Shown here: piece by piece, positions 32,837-43,944 of the stretch
Layout: every line of letters starts with the position of its first letter
Numbering within the stretch: the first letter of the stretch is position 1
Assembly: GCF_905220415.1 (NCBI RefSeq)
Contig: NC_059546.1
Coordinates: 9,796,001-9,860,000, forward strand
Length of the DNA: 64,000 nucleotides
DNA from: Colias croceus
Lineage: Eukaryota > Arthropoda > Insecta > Lepidoptera > Pieridae
Direction of reading: 5' to 3'
Notes under the pieces: model-generated
The model's database searches: none
The model's input: the letters and a program-made list of their open reading frames with translations, nothing else
What the model was told of the DNA's origin: nothing
Made by a program: the position numbers and the translations under genes

Positions 32837-33067
32837 TTAATCCTTATAATAAGGATATGGCGAGTCTGTGTTCCCGACGAGTATAATATGGGGGTCTTCA
32901 AGTGTAGAGTGAACGGGTACTATGGAAGCTCGTACAATCTTTTACCACATCTTAGCTTAATATCAGGCGAGATGGCGCTCAAGCGCTTCTTTATCGACAA
33001 AAAAAATATGCTACAACAACTGTCAAGTATGAATGATTCCAGAGTTGTTTTTAATGGCCTTGTATGA
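32837..33067 (+). pseudogene. LINE reverse transcriptase C-terminal remnant
   Basis: An open frame without its own start runs from after a stop at 32834-32836 to TGA at 33065-33067. It includes WRVCVPDEYNMGVFKCRVNG. The pattern vFPdeYnmGvFKcRVN is the characteristic end of LINE reverse transcriptases, which usually have 'WNSLP' just before; here the upstream part is missing. The tail (SGEMALKRFFIDKK) recalls the usual 3' part of such elements. It is a 5'-truncated copy, not a host gene. Confidence 0.7.
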
Positions 33068-33497
33068 GTTATAAAATATATTTTTGCATTGTTCCACTCG
33101 TTACAGCTGTAAACCGGTGAAGTGCGACACTAGTATGGAATACAGTAAATCTATTTCATTTTTAACTAATATTTTAGGAGCGTTTTTGTTTAAAATGTTA
33201 TGAAAAAAATATTTTAAAGTTAGATTTTGCGTAACTTTTATCATTCATAAAAATCATTCATAAAATGAATTTATGGTATAGTATTTATTTAGACTTAGAA
33301 TTGGTATTAGGTACTTAATATATCTTCGAATAATGAACCCGACAGAGGACGTAGAGTTCAAATCAATATTTTAATTTGCTATGACGAAATCCGTGTTGAA
33401 AATAATATTTTTATTTCTTATATTAAACCAGTGAACTTTAAATCACCGTTGAACGCACGCCATGTTTGAATTTCATTTTTATTTTTCAGTTTGCTAA

Positions 33498-34621
33498 CCC
33501 TTAATAGGGCAAAGGCCAATTGGTTACCACCTCAGTTTATTGACCATAAACCAAGGATTGTTTTATGCATGATTTCATAAATTCATCTTTTGGAAGGTGT
33601 AAATAGCGTATAAACTTTTATTAGACCTGACAATAATGTAACTGAAAAAGTTTACAAACTACCAACAATTAAAAAAAAAGTATCGAAAAAATTTGGAAAT
33701 TGGCGGTATGTGGTTGCGTTAGTTATAATTTTGTTCTAATAAGATTCCGGTAAGTGGTTTTGTGATATTTGGTAGCATTATTGAATATGTTTAGCTGCAT
33801 GACTGTTATAGTAATTTTTGAAATGAAGTTTGTACTATTCAGAAAATCATTGTAAACTCGGTGGTAAAACTTATACCATTGCCTGGTTACACCGACATAA
33901 TATAGTGTTTGGTGGTTATATAGTTACCATTACCCTTCTCGCAATTGCTATTTCAGAAAATGTCGAATACTAACATCAAGAAAAAGAAGCTTTCGGACAC
34001 TGCAATTGAGAGAATTTTAGAAGGAAATCTCTCCGATATTGAAAGCAGTGACGAAAGTATCTCGGAAGAACTACTTTGGGGCACTAACAAAATTGGTCAG
34101 ATAAGATTCCAAGGCATAGCATACCAAAGTGCTAACTGTAAATATGCGCGTTTGGCTCGGAGTCTAATAGATGGATTAACATGCAAAAAAATAACAACAA
34201 GTATTATTTTCAAGATTAAAAAAAGTGGGAATTTCGGAGTACCCGCTGAAATCAGACGCTCTTCTGTACCACACTACCCGGAAAACCAGGAAAAATTTAC
34301 TAGATGTCGATTATGTAGCACGAAAAGCATTCAAAAACGATTGAGAATTATTTGTAACATCTGCAAAGTAGCTTTATGTGCTACACCATGCTTCAAAAGC
34401 TTTCATATTGCTCCAGAATAAGGAGAAACTAGGGACTGTAGCAGCTCTAGCTCTTGTACCTTGACGGGCTAAGGTCAAATAATTACCACCCAATTTTCGC
34501 GTACTTATGATAATATATTCTTAGATTTTCTTGAATACGATTAAAATAGGTCCTAATATACGAATAAATAATAACACAAAAGCTGTTTTTTTAATATTTT
34601 TTACCTCCGCCCTATTAAGGG
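33498..34621 (+). mobile_element. piggyBac-type transposon, deletion derivative with CTAA duplication
   Basis: The 1124-base element has perfect 13-base terminal inverted repeats CCCTTAATAGGGC (33498-33510 and 34609-34621). It is flanked by CTAA on both sides (33494-33497 and 34622-34625) instead of the usual TTAA. Motifs like ATTGGTTACCACC recur beneath the ends (33519 and about 34470). It carries one intact frame, with the catalytic centre missing. Confidence 0.85.
33960..34421 (+). CDS. piggyBac-derived protein without the catalytic core (153 residues)
   Basis: The start chosen is ATG 33960 (MSNTNIKKKKLSDTAIER), which follows an intron-like acceptor TTGCTATTTCAG; codons before it lack an ATG. 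Residues 11-40 (LSDTAIERILEGNLSDIESS and on) are the acidic start of a piggyBac transposase. Residues about 118-151 form its C-terminal zinc-binding domain: CRLC, 12 residues, CNIC, four, C, three, C, four, H. The DDD catalytic region of several hundred residues is missing. The frame is intact, so it could make a DNA-binding protein that competes with active transposase, but this is inference. It lies between matching terminal repeats. Confidence 0.75.
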   Translation: MSNTNIKKKKLSDTAIERILEGNLSDIESSDESISEELLWGTNKIGQIRFQGIAYQSANCKYARLARSLIDGLTCKKITTSIIFKIKKSGNFGVPAEIRRSSVPHYPENQEKFTRCRLCSTKSIQKRLRIICNICKVALCATPCFKSFHIAPE

Positions 34622-34625
34622 CTAA

Positions 34626-35891
34626 TAAGCCGCGTTTTAAAAGCGTTTATTTTTTAATTTTAATTCGATGGCCATGTTAAACTTATTTAATTTACGCAAA
34701 ATTTATATTAGGTCCATTTTTTGCAATATTAGTTCCACTAGTAGTTAATAAAATTAAATCAGCAAATATTTTATGGTAGCTTTTATTCAAACATAACAAA
34801 TAATTATATTCGTAAGACTATTGTAAAAAAAACTATTTCATAAGACCATCCTTTCTGCAACCAAACACCAAAGACTAACCACATACATAGTTAAAACTTA
34901 CAATTTATATCACTCCATTGTCTGGGTAATAAAAATCGTAAAAATTGACCTCAAAGAATATAACTTCTATAGACGTGCAATTCTGTAAAAAGTTGCAAAT
35001 CTTTAAGTGGAAACGTTTCTGGAATTCAATAGATCATTTCTAACAAACTTGAGCAAACCCCAGCGCAAAGGCGTCTGCCATTGTTAACTGCGATCGTTTT
35101 TATGAAATTTTCCGATTTCGACATCCATTTTTTAATTGACGTGACTGTTTTATACACTTATTATTTTAAGGGCCGATTCTTCAATTTACAAGACGTAGAT
35201 GTCAGGGATTAAAGATTTACTTGACGATTGATAGAAAAATTGTTCATTAATTTCTACTAAAAATAAGTATGTTTTCTTTTCATATTATAGCGACTGAAAT
35301 AATGAATTTATCATAAGAATTGAAGCTACTTGTAGCTTATTATAAGCTAAATACTACAATGAATAACTCGGTAAGGTTTAATTGTAAGTCACAATCAATT
35401 ACCCGCTCATCTGATTACGCACTAGGATTAAAATAATTCATGCTATTCTATGCAGTATTGAATGATGAATGATGAAGCCTTATCTCACCAAAGATTGACC
35501 GGCTTGGAATTAGTTTCCCATGCATCAATTAGATTGACTTCAAGCACTTTAGGTCATAGTTATTTAATACATAGACTATTAACAGAATAACGCTTCTTTT
35601 TATTCTACGTTTTATTTACAATCCCGTAGTTTTAAAACAACTGTTTTAACGTCGCGTAAAACTAGATTAACCTGATTTTTGCACTGTTAAAAAATATGGA
35701 GCACTTTACACCTGCCATATTCGTTTTAATGGCGTATCGTGTTGCGTCGTTATTTCGCAGGATATATAATATCTGAGTAATAATTATAAAAATGTCAGTT
35801 TTTGATCTTCTATAACTAGCAGAGGTAAGATTTTCACCAGGTTGCTTCAAATCAAAGATTTTTATACGGCACTAATTGCGTCAAAAACTTT
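34626..35891. other. AT-rich non-coding stretch
   Basis: Nothing recognised. Confidence 0.45.
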
Positions 35892-36077
35892 TACTATACC
35901 TTCCGCCCGCGGCTTCGCCCGCTCTGACTTAAACCTAATAAATTCTATACTGGAACCTTCCCCTTAAATCGCTCTATCTTTAACAAAAACTGCATCAAAA
36001 TCCGTTGCGTAATTTTAGGCATACATAGGGATACTTATAGGGACAGAGAAAGCGACTTTGTTTTATATTATGTAGTT
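35892..36077 (-). repeat. Family C short dispersed repeat
   Basis: Begins ACTATACCTTCCGCCCGCGG and ends GACTTTGTTTTATATTATG. Confidence 0.8.
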
Positions 36078-36545
36078 AAAGTGATGTTCATTAGCAACTT
36101 AAAAGATACGTTCATATAGTAAAGTAATGCAAGAATTAAAAATGACAATATTCCGATGGTAATTGAAACGCATTACCTATTTATCGTCATATTAATTTAC
36201 GCACGAGCGAATTTAAAATGAAAATTGTTAATAGAATACGTACCTATTGAAGTTGTACGCATATTTTATCGTGAAATATATAAATTTGTATTCAGGTGGT
36301 GTTCGGGCTCGGCCTTTATCACGGGTACAAGTGATTCGAAATTATAATTTTGTTTAATATTACGGTCAGCGCGGTTGTCAACGTCATGAAATTGGAGGGA
36401 ATTAAATTAGTTGAATTGTAAAATCTTATTGATGTGGGGAGGACTGTTATTTTCAAAATGTAAATGGATAGAAGTGAGTTGAAATATTGAAAGTTTTGCA
36501 GGAGGTGTTTATCGTACGTAGTGGACATTGGCGTTTTATACTACT
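36078..36545. other. AT-rich non-coding stretch
   Basis: Nothing recognised. Confidence 0.4.
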
Positions 36546-36999
36546 ACTAGCTTTCGCCCGCGACTCCGTCCGCGCGGATGTCGGTCTTCGCGTGGATGGT
36601 TTATTTCTTCATTTTGAGTAACTCTGACAATGATATCTTATAAATATATATTGGACCCAAATACGGCTAGGCCTATAATAATACGCAACGTGTGTTCGCG
36701 GTTCTACAGAACAACGTCTATGGATAAAACTGAAAAATTAAGATTAATTTTTTTCTACGTATTTTTCCAGGATAAAAAGTATCCTATTTTACGCCCAGGA
36801 TAATAAGGTATAATTATACCAAGTTTCATCGAAATCGAACCGTTAGTTTTCACGTGATGCCTGAACATACAGACAGACAGACAGACAAAAAATTTTTTAA
36901 ACACATATTTGGGTTTGGTATCGATCCAGTAACACCCCCTGCTATTTATTTTTTCAATATTTTCAATGTACAGAATTGACCCTTCTACAGATTTATTAT
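36546..36999 (-). repeat. Family E dispersed repeat, longer copy
   Basis: Begins ACTAGCTTTCGCCCGCGACT. It carries about 140 bases (about 36580-36725) absent from the copy at 21599, then the same body to TCTACAGATTTATTATA. A family B repeat abuts its end. Confidence 0.8.
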
Positions 37000-37001
37000 A
37001 T

Positions 37002-37170
37002 ACTAGCGGTCCGCCCCGGCTTCGCCCGTGGTACATATTAACGTTTTCTCTACATAAGAACCATCCTCGTACTTCAAGGAATATAATAAAAAAAGAATTA
37101 TCGAAATCGGTTCAGCCGTTCTCGAGTTATGGAATTACAACGAAAAGTGGCATTGATTTTTATATATTAG
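37002..37170 (-). repeat. Family B short dispersed repeat
   Basis: ACTAGCGGTCCGCCCCGGC to TGGCATTGATTTTTATATA. Almost identical to 63616-63786 in the other orientation. Confidence 0.85.
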
Positions 37171-37349
37171 AAGAGATGTATAGATGTATAGATAACGCCG
37201 TCAACCATATAAAATAAGTTACAAACAGTTTACATAATATTATGTTTTTTATGAAAATAATATTTTGTCTAAACATTAATACATATCCTTCATACATCCT
37301 TCGTGTCTTATGCTCTAGTATACACATAAACATGTACATACATGAAATA

Positions 37350-37543
37350 TTAGGCGATTAACACACGGTGCCGCGTGCCGCCGCGGTTGGCGGTGAAGCG
37401 GTTCTCAAGTTGCATTGGCTTCTATTAAATCCGTTGATACCAAACACACATACACCGCCCGACCGCGCGGTCGAACAGTCCGTTCCTCGTAGGGATTCAC
37501 TGCCAACCGCCGCGGTGCGCGGTGCCGTGTGTTAATCGCCTAA
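37350..37543. mobile_element. GC-rich MITE with 47-base inverted repeats
   Basis: The arms begin TTAGGCGATTAACACACGG and continue as CCGCGGTTGGCGGTGAA-like sequence with a few mismatches over about 47 bases. If TTA/TAA is read as a degenerate TWA duplication, it would be Harbinger-type. No coding sequence. Confidence 0.8.
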
Positions 37544-37634
37544 CGCTCCTTTTTTGACAGTTGCGTGATTGATTTGATGATATTTTCGCTTATAATGAAT
37601 TTTATCACGTGGTAATAAAGAGAAAAGTTAATTA

Positions 37635-37815
37635 TACTAAAGTAGCGTTCCGCCTGCGGCTTAGTCCGCGTTTTCAAAGAAATCCCGCATAGTGGATTCC
37701 CTTGGTATTTCCGAGATAAAACCTATCCTATGTGTTAATCCAAGTTACCCTCTATATGTGTGCTTAATTTTATTGTAATCAGTTCAGTAGTATTTGCGTG
37801 AAAGAGTAACAAACA
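37635..37815 (-). repeat. Family A short dispersed repeat
   Basis: Tail mutated (GTAGCGTTCCGCCTGCGGC). The body has CCTATCCTATGTGTTAATCC and a CACACA run. Confidence 0.75.
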
Positions 37816-37916
37816 CACACATACACATTATCACTTATGTATATCAAAAATACTTTACAAATATCATGAAAGTCATTCAAGCCATTTCGGAGAACTACAC
37901 AGACAGTGACACAATC

Positions 37917-38103
37917 TTACTATTATTATAAATGCAAAAGTTTGTGTGTATGTTCATTATTCTTTCACGTAAATACTACTAAACCGATAACAATGAAATT
38001 TGGTATAGGTAACTGAAGCTACTTTTTATCCTGAAAATCGCACAGGAACGGGAACTATGGTTTTCTTTGAAAACGTGGGCGAAGCCGCAGGCGGGTAGCT
38101 AGT
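37917..38103 (+). repeat. Family A short dispersed repeat
   Basis: TATTATTATAAATGCAAAAG to GAAGCCGCAGGCGGGTAGC then TAGT. Confidence 0.8.
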
Positions 38104-38413
38104 CATTTCATACGAAGAAAGATGAGATATTTCCTCAGTTTTTCTGAAGCATAGCAAGTCTAACTTTCTCAAATAGCCTTTGTATTATGCAGTCACTTGT
38201 AGTTGACTTAAGATTTGCGTCAAAGCAGAGTAGCGTTGGAATTTGGAGTTAAATTCATACAATAAACAATGCGACAAACTTTCTTGCTTCTGAACTGTAC
38301 AATTGTATTAAAGCTTTGACATTGTCGATCTGTGAATATTTTCTGAAGAATTAGATTAACTCCAATAGGAATGGAAATGTTGCCTGAAACATTATGTTTC
38401 AGTTAATACATGA

Positions 38414-38605
38414 ATCTATACTAATATTATAAAGCTGAAGAGTTTGTTTGTTTGTTTGAACGCGCTAATCTCGGGAACTACTGGTCCGATTTGAAAAGTT
38501 CTTTCGGTGTTCGATAGCTCATTTATCGAGGAAGGCTATAGCGTGATATACCCTATATATCACGCTACGACCAACAGGGGGGTGAAACCGCGCGGAGCAG
38601 CTAGT
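38414..38605 (+). repeat. Family D short dispersed repeat
   Basis: ATCTATACTAATATTATAAAG to CCGCGCGGAGCAGCTAGT, near full length. Confidence 0.85.
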
Positions 38606-38808
38606 AATTTTATAAGAACAATGTGGATTGTTATACATGAATATATTCTATTATATAAATATATAATGGTTTAGTCGTTTCAAATGTATCATATTAATAT
38701 ACAGCTTTCTTTCCACGTATCTCGTTGAAACAATTAATTATGGTACCTACGTTGTTGCTTTCATATTACAATGCAGATGTGTTTGATTGTTTTATTTCCT
38801 TTTACTGA

Positions 38809-38890
38809 AAGGGTTGCCTGGTAGAGATCGCATTCTAGCAAGGTGTTTGTCGTTTTATGTTAAGTTTTTGTAGCACAATAAAGAAAGCAT
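38809..38890 (+). mobile_element. LINE 3' end fragment
   Basis: AGGGTTGCCTGGTAGAGATCG, then CACAATAAAGAAAG with the polyadenylation signal. Same type as 60228-60400. Confidence 0.6.
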
Positions 38891-38900
38891 ACATTTACTC

Positions 38901-39384
38901 ATTTGTTGAATATATTATGTTTCATCGTATATAGTAGAATACACGTGTGTCCTTATGTAAGAAGATCGAATCTCTATTATTAAACGATCCTAGTTTAAAT
39001 AAATAGTAAGCATTCTTATTGCATTAATGCTTATTTAAATGAAAGAAAAGCTCTTGCCATTTAGTAGTGTAGAATAAAATCCTTTTTATAATGAGCATTG
39101 AGCATCGATACGTGCTCGTTTTATTTTCAATTTCAATATTAAAACATGATATTATAATTGGTTATTTTTTTCTAGAATAGGAACTTATAAAATATGTAGT
39201 TAATCTCGAAGAGTCATTTGTTAACTCATGTATAAAAATGTTAGTAACGCTTATTTAATTCAATTTTTCTTTGCGTTATAAGCATCATTATTATGTGTTA
39301 TTATGTACAGAACATGGTACACATACATAGTTAAATCTGCAATATACAAGAAGAAGTTTAAACACATGTAAAACAAGCAACACC
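38901..39384. other. AT-rich non-coding stretch
   Basis: Nothing recognised. Confidence 0.4.
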
Positions 39385-39468
39385 TTAACCCATTAGCCCC
39401 CAGCGGCCCGATCGGACCACGACACAATAGATTTTCTATTGTGTCTGTGATTCCGGGGGCTGAGTTAT
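39385..39468 (+). repeat. 85-base hairpin repeat, copy 3
   Basis: TTAACCCATTAGCCCCCAGC to GGGGGCTGAGTTAT. One base shorter than the other copies; the cleanest GGGGGCT/AGCCCCC pairing. Confidence 0.75.
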
Positions 39469-39825
39469 TACTATACTAGAAACTAATTTCATACTTGATG
39501 ACTTCATACCCAGAAGCATATTCCAAAGCCTATTCACTAAAACTCCTCAATGCTCACAATACATTGATCGCCAATCATTACCACAGATTACAGCAAGCCG
39601 TAATAACAGTTCATTGTATGTTAATTGTTGAGTGTCCAATACGATGCCGTTAAGCTCTCCCGTATTGAATCCAGTTTGAACTGGATTATTGTAATGTTTG
39701 GTGATCATCTAAGGTTCTAATCTGAGATTATTCAATTATTTCATTTGCTATTGCAATGGTTGTATGGTCGAATTGTAATTAATTAGAGCTGTGCAAATGC
39801 GTGTAATTGGATGGTCTGGTTATAA

Positions 39826-40016
39826 TCTATATACTAATATTATAAAGCTGAAGACTTTGTTTGTTTGAACGCGCTAATCTCAGGAACAACTGGTCCAATT
39901 TGGAAAACTCTTTCGGTGTTAGATAGCCCATTTATCGAGGAATGCTATAGGCTATATATCACGCTAAGACCAACAGGAGCGGAATAATGCGGGTAAAACC
40001 GCGGGGCACAGCTAGT
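39826..40016 (+). repeat. Family D short dispersed repeat
   Basis: Complete: ATACTAATATTATAAAGCTG to CCGCGGGGCACAGCTAGT. Confidence 0.85.
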
Positions 40017-40109
40017 GTTAATATAACAACAGTTTATTGAAGGCTTAAGCAGGTAAGTAGTAGTTGTTGTGTTTTTGTTTCAGAAACAGTGGTTCCCATT
40101 TTCATAACT

Positions 40110-40255
40110 AGGTATATAGTATATAACAAATCTGCTTCCTGCTGTATGTCTGTCTCTATGTATAGGTACTATGTTAGATCTTTAAAACTACGCAACACAT
40201 AGGAATGCTGTTTTTAGAAATAGATAGTTTTCGAGGAAGGTTTAGTATAAGAGAA
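40110..40255 (+). repeat. Family C repeat, degenerate
   Basis: AAAACTACGCAACACATAGG and GAGGAAGGTTTAGTATAAG identify it; both ends are eroded. Confidence 0.6.
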
Positions 40256-40839
40256 AGACAGTAATTAATACACTTTTTAAACTATTTATTGCAATAAATA
40301 TGGATTTATTTATATCCAAGCATTTAATGTAATAAGCACACGCACGCACACATAAGAACAGTCATATACATTACACATACAACAATAAAATTAGTAGGGT
40401 TCGTATTTGATATTAATTTGGTTAAGGTGCCTGGGAAGCAAATTGCGAATTGAGGGTAATTTTGATATGTGGTTTTTGAATATTACATAAGGTGGTGATT
40501 CGCAGTATATAAATGCTATTATAGGCCTGTAGATTGGAATATAGAGTATATATCATTAGCTTTCTGTCTGCAATTTCGTTCACGTAAGAACTTACTTTGT
40601 GTTAGTTTATTTTAGTTTAAAAGTGACGATGTTTCGTACCTAAAAAAATTGTAATACATCAGTGAATTTCCAAAAAAATACTTTAATTTTCTCAACGTAA
40701 CTAAGTAGTAATTATTTAGTAATCTTTAGTGATACTAAGAAAATATGCCAATTTTCAAGTACTAATCCTAAATATAGTTTTCTTAATATTTGTAGAGTTT
40801 GAAAACCTATGCTTTACCTATATCTGTTCATACTTTAAA

Positions 40840-41034
40840 ATCTATACTAATATTATAAAGCTGAAGAGTTTGTTTGTTTGAACGCGGTCATCTCAGGAAC
40901 TACTGATCCGATCTGAAAAATTATTTCGGTGTTAGATAGCCCATTTATCGAGGAAGGCTATAGGCATATAATATCATCACGCTAAGATCAACAGGAGCGG
41001 AGCAATGCGGGTGAAACCGCGGGGCACAGCTAGT
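40840..41034 (+). repeat. Family D short dispersed repeat
   Basis: Complete: TCTATACTAATATTATAAAG to GGGGCACAGCTAGT. Confidence 0.85.
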
Positions 41035-41563
41035 AAGATATGTATAAGAGCATCTCTGATGTATGATTGTATAAGTAAATAGGTACTTCAGATACAGAAA
41101 TAAAATATTGTTGAGTAAATTCCAACGCGTTTAATGCACTATTTTATTTGTCACTTGCAGACGACATTTAACACGCTGCCGTGTTATTTACGAAAAGTAT
41201 TGTAAAGTTTTTTTTATTGCTGCTTCTAGGTGTTTTTATTCGCAATTTAAAAACAACTTTTACCTTACAATATTATTATAAAAAGTTATGGTTTTAAGAA
41301 TGATTGTTTGGCTCTACTAATTGATTATTTTTAATATGATAGAGATCATAGGTGACCGGCTCAAGCCTTGTCTTGGTAGAAAGACGTCAAAAGTACACGT
41401 CACGTCGAGTAGACAATATTATTATGTTCTGAACCGGCCTATAGTAAATTATGTTTGTAAACATTTCAATGCTATAAACCTAAAAAATTTAAATTGTCTC
41501 TATTTTCCATTACACTATAATTAATAGAATAGTTTTTTTCTTTAAAAAACTAATTTATAAAGC
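41035..41563. other. AT-rich non-coding stretch
   Basis: A 67-residue frame at 41321-41524 has no recognised feature. Confidence 0.4.
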
Positions 41564-41996
41564 ACTAGCTTTCCACACGCGGCATCGCCCGCGCAGTCAA
41601 AGAGAAACCCGCATAGTTCCCGTTGCCGTGGGATTTCCGGGATAAAACCTAACCTATGTCCTTTCTCGGGTATCAAAATATATCTAGGTCTAGACCAAAT
41701 TTCTTGCAAATTGGTTCAGTAGTTAAGGCGTGATTTAGTAACAGACTCCCGTCCGATTAGGGCCCTTCTGGCCTCCTCCACTCAAGCGACAGCTCAAGCC
41801 GAGGTTCGTGGTCCCCGTCAAGGGGGGACGCCCTTGTGCATGTCGCTACCAGGGTGAACCTTCAGTTCACCCCCGCGTCCGCGTTAAAATGTAATAGCCC
41901 TTCTGGCTAACATTGAGAAACACCTTACAAAAAAAAAAAAGTAACAGACAGTCAGACAGAGTTACTTTCGCATTTATAATATTATATATAGTATGG
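41564..41996 (-). repeat. Family A' repeat interrupted by another retroposon
   Basis: ACTAGCTTTCCACACGCGGC to AATATTATATATAGTATGG, split at 41747-41940 by an inserted element. The two halves join exactly if the insertion and one duplicated GTAACAGAC are taken out. Confidence 0.85.
41747..41940 (+). mobile_element. Poly(A)-tailed retroposon nested in an A' repeat
   Basis: The 194 bases start TCCCGTCCGATTAGGGCCC and end in a run of 14 A. A 9-base duplication GTAACAGAC flanks it (41738-41746 and 41941-41949). The sequence is GC-rich (GACAGCTCAAGCCGAGGTTC, then CCCGTCAAGGGGGGACGCCC, a hairpin). GAGGTTCGTGGTCC only loosely resembles a B box. It could be a SINE or a 5'-truncated LINE end. Confidence 0.8.
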
Positions 41997-42219
41997 ATTT
42001 AAGAATGCTATGTAGATATCAAATTATTATATCCTTGTTAACATTATACAAATAACAACTGATAGATATTATATTGTTTCCTTCTCATTAATAATTGTGG
42101 CATCACAAGCTAGTTTCTCTTTGTTAACTGGAACAAGCTATCTATAATTATCATAGCAATTTGCATTATATTTGTGTTATTATAAGCAACAGTACAATAT
42201 ATCGTACAATACTAAGTAT

Positions 42220-42385
42220 TAAGGACTCGTGGTGTCCCCTGGCTTCGTCTGTGACACATATATAAACAATAGCACTCAAAGATCACAGACATATCCAACG
42301 GTGTAATCTTGTCGGCATTTGTTCAAGTAGTTCCTGATATTAGCGCGTTCATACATACAAACTCTTCGGGTTTATAATATAGTAG
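42220..42385 (-). repeat. Family D-like repeat, degenerate
   Basis: CCTGGCTTCGTCTGTGACAC at the left, then TTAGCGCGTTC, CAAACTCTTCGGGTTTATAA. Confidence 0.5.
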
Positions 42386-42694
42386 TCAAGAAATAAAGAT
42401 AAACACTTCAAAACATTACCAAATATAAACAGTATGAAAATTCTTTTATTATTTAGATAAAGCTGTTGTTTGACATGCCCATAATTCTTATAGGTTTGAG
42501 GACAAGAAAATGTATGGTAATGTATTTTATTCATATTATACATAGTCTTAAAATATACAGTTTTAAAAGGTTTACACAGTTCACCTACTACATTTACGTA
42601 TATATCATTTTTTTGTTGGTAGAACTTTCAATATGAAACTCTAGTATAAGGGGTATAACTTCTTTTCACCAGATTGCATAAAAGTGTATATTTT

Positions 42695-42856
42695 TAAGCT
42701 ATTGCATAGCTTCTATCGCGGGCCTTGAGTGCGGGGACCGAATCGAGAAATTCCGTAACGAAAAAACTTCACGCTCCCCACTCCGACGGGCTCGGAGGTG
42801 TGGCTTGAAGGCATAGCAAGCAATAGCTTTACCGCGGCAGTCCCCGAGTGCCACAC
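42695..42856 (-). repeat. GTGTGGCACTCGG repeat, copy 1
   Basis: On the - strand it begins GTGTGGCACTCGGGGACTGC and ends AAGCTATGCAATAGCTTA. About 160 bases. TCCGAGCCCGTCGGAG forms a strong internal stem. Copies 2 and 3 lie at 43784-43944 and 48083-48247. Non-coding. Confidence 0.8.
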
Positions 42857-42917
42857 GTCGTTTTTTTTTACATGTCTTCTCTGACAAGAGATGTATAAAT
42901 ACTTAATAATTGACATA

Positions 42918-43142
42918 AAGTGAAGTCCCATGTCCCCGTAGTGGGGTAAGGGGCAGATGCATTATGCATACATCTGTTTCACTGATCGATTTTTCTTTAG
43001 GGACAAGTAGGTGATCAGCCTTTTGTGTCCTACCAGACCGAGACATTTTTTTTTTCTTCGTCTCCACCGGGAATCGAACCCAGGACCCCTCGGTTCTACG
43101 CTCGCTCGTCAACCACTGTACCAAGGAGGCGGTCATTAATAT
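42918..43142 (-). mobile_element. tRNA-derived SINE, full length
   Basis: Read on the - strand, the head has an A box TGGTACAGTGG and B box GGTTCGATTCC in a tRNA-like setting (GACCGCCTCCTTGG at the start). The body follows (AAGGCTGATCACCTACTTG, then ACAGATGTATGCATAATGC), with an end GGGACTTCACTT. A 12-base duplication ATAATTGACATA flanks it (42906-42917 and 43143-43154). The type is common in Lepidoptera. Confidence 0.9.
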
Positions 43143-43783
43143 ATAATTGACATAGCGTTATATTAATTACATTTTTTCTATAGATTAAAAATATAATTGC
43201 AACAAGGATATTTGCGTAACTCTTGCGTAAGAGTTGTAAATTTCCGCTCTACTAACCGTCTTCGAGTATTTATATTGTACCAAAGAACGAATTGCAGTAA
43301 AAGACGAGTAAAGCCGGAACTTTTTAATGTTAGTTGTAGCTTAAAGTTGTTCTACTCTTCGTCTTTCAATTTAAAACCTTAATAAAATTACATAAAAGTT
43401 CTTTTCGTGTGAACGCAATTTCGTATACATTGTAATTATAATGAAGCTTCTGTAGATATGCAAATATTATCTTATCTGTTCGGAAAATTGTTTTTGATAA
43501 TAATATATTCATTATTCATTAAGTATATTATTATTTCGTTCCGTACGATGGGAAAACACACGGTTTTAATCCTTTGTTTTTTACTTATAAATAGATTTTA
43601 ATATAAATATGAAATTCATTTGGTTTGTTGCACGTAAGCATTAATTATATTGATCAACCGGGCACCGTTGGTACCGGGCATTATCAATTATGTTTATAAT
43701 AAACATCATAATCGATTAATATATAAAATAATTAAAATGATGTATTATATTATATTATTAATTATTTCAGTATAAAATAAGAC

Positions 43784-43944
43784 GTGTGGCACTCGGGGAC
43801 TGCTGCAGTAAGCTATTGCATAGCATGCCTTCAAGCCACACCTCCGAGCCCGTCAGAGTGGGGAGCGTGAGGTTTTTTCGTTACGGAATTTCTCGATTCG
43901 GTCCCCGTGCTCAAGGCCCGCGATAGAAACTATGCAATAGCTTA
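43784..43944 (+). repeat. GTGTGGCACTCGG repeat, copy 2
   Basis: The + oriented copy, from GTGTGGCACTCGGGGACTGC to CTATGCAATAGCTTA. AGCTATTGCATAG near 43813 is inverted as CTATGCAATAGCT at the 3' end, so the body can fold back. Confidence 0.8.

Noticed and set aside
36755..37217. Open frames on both strands
   Set aside because: They lie in the abutting E and B repeats.
42699..43136. Several overlapping frames on the - strand
   Set aside because: They translate the GTGTGGCACTCGG repeat and the tRNA-derived SINE.
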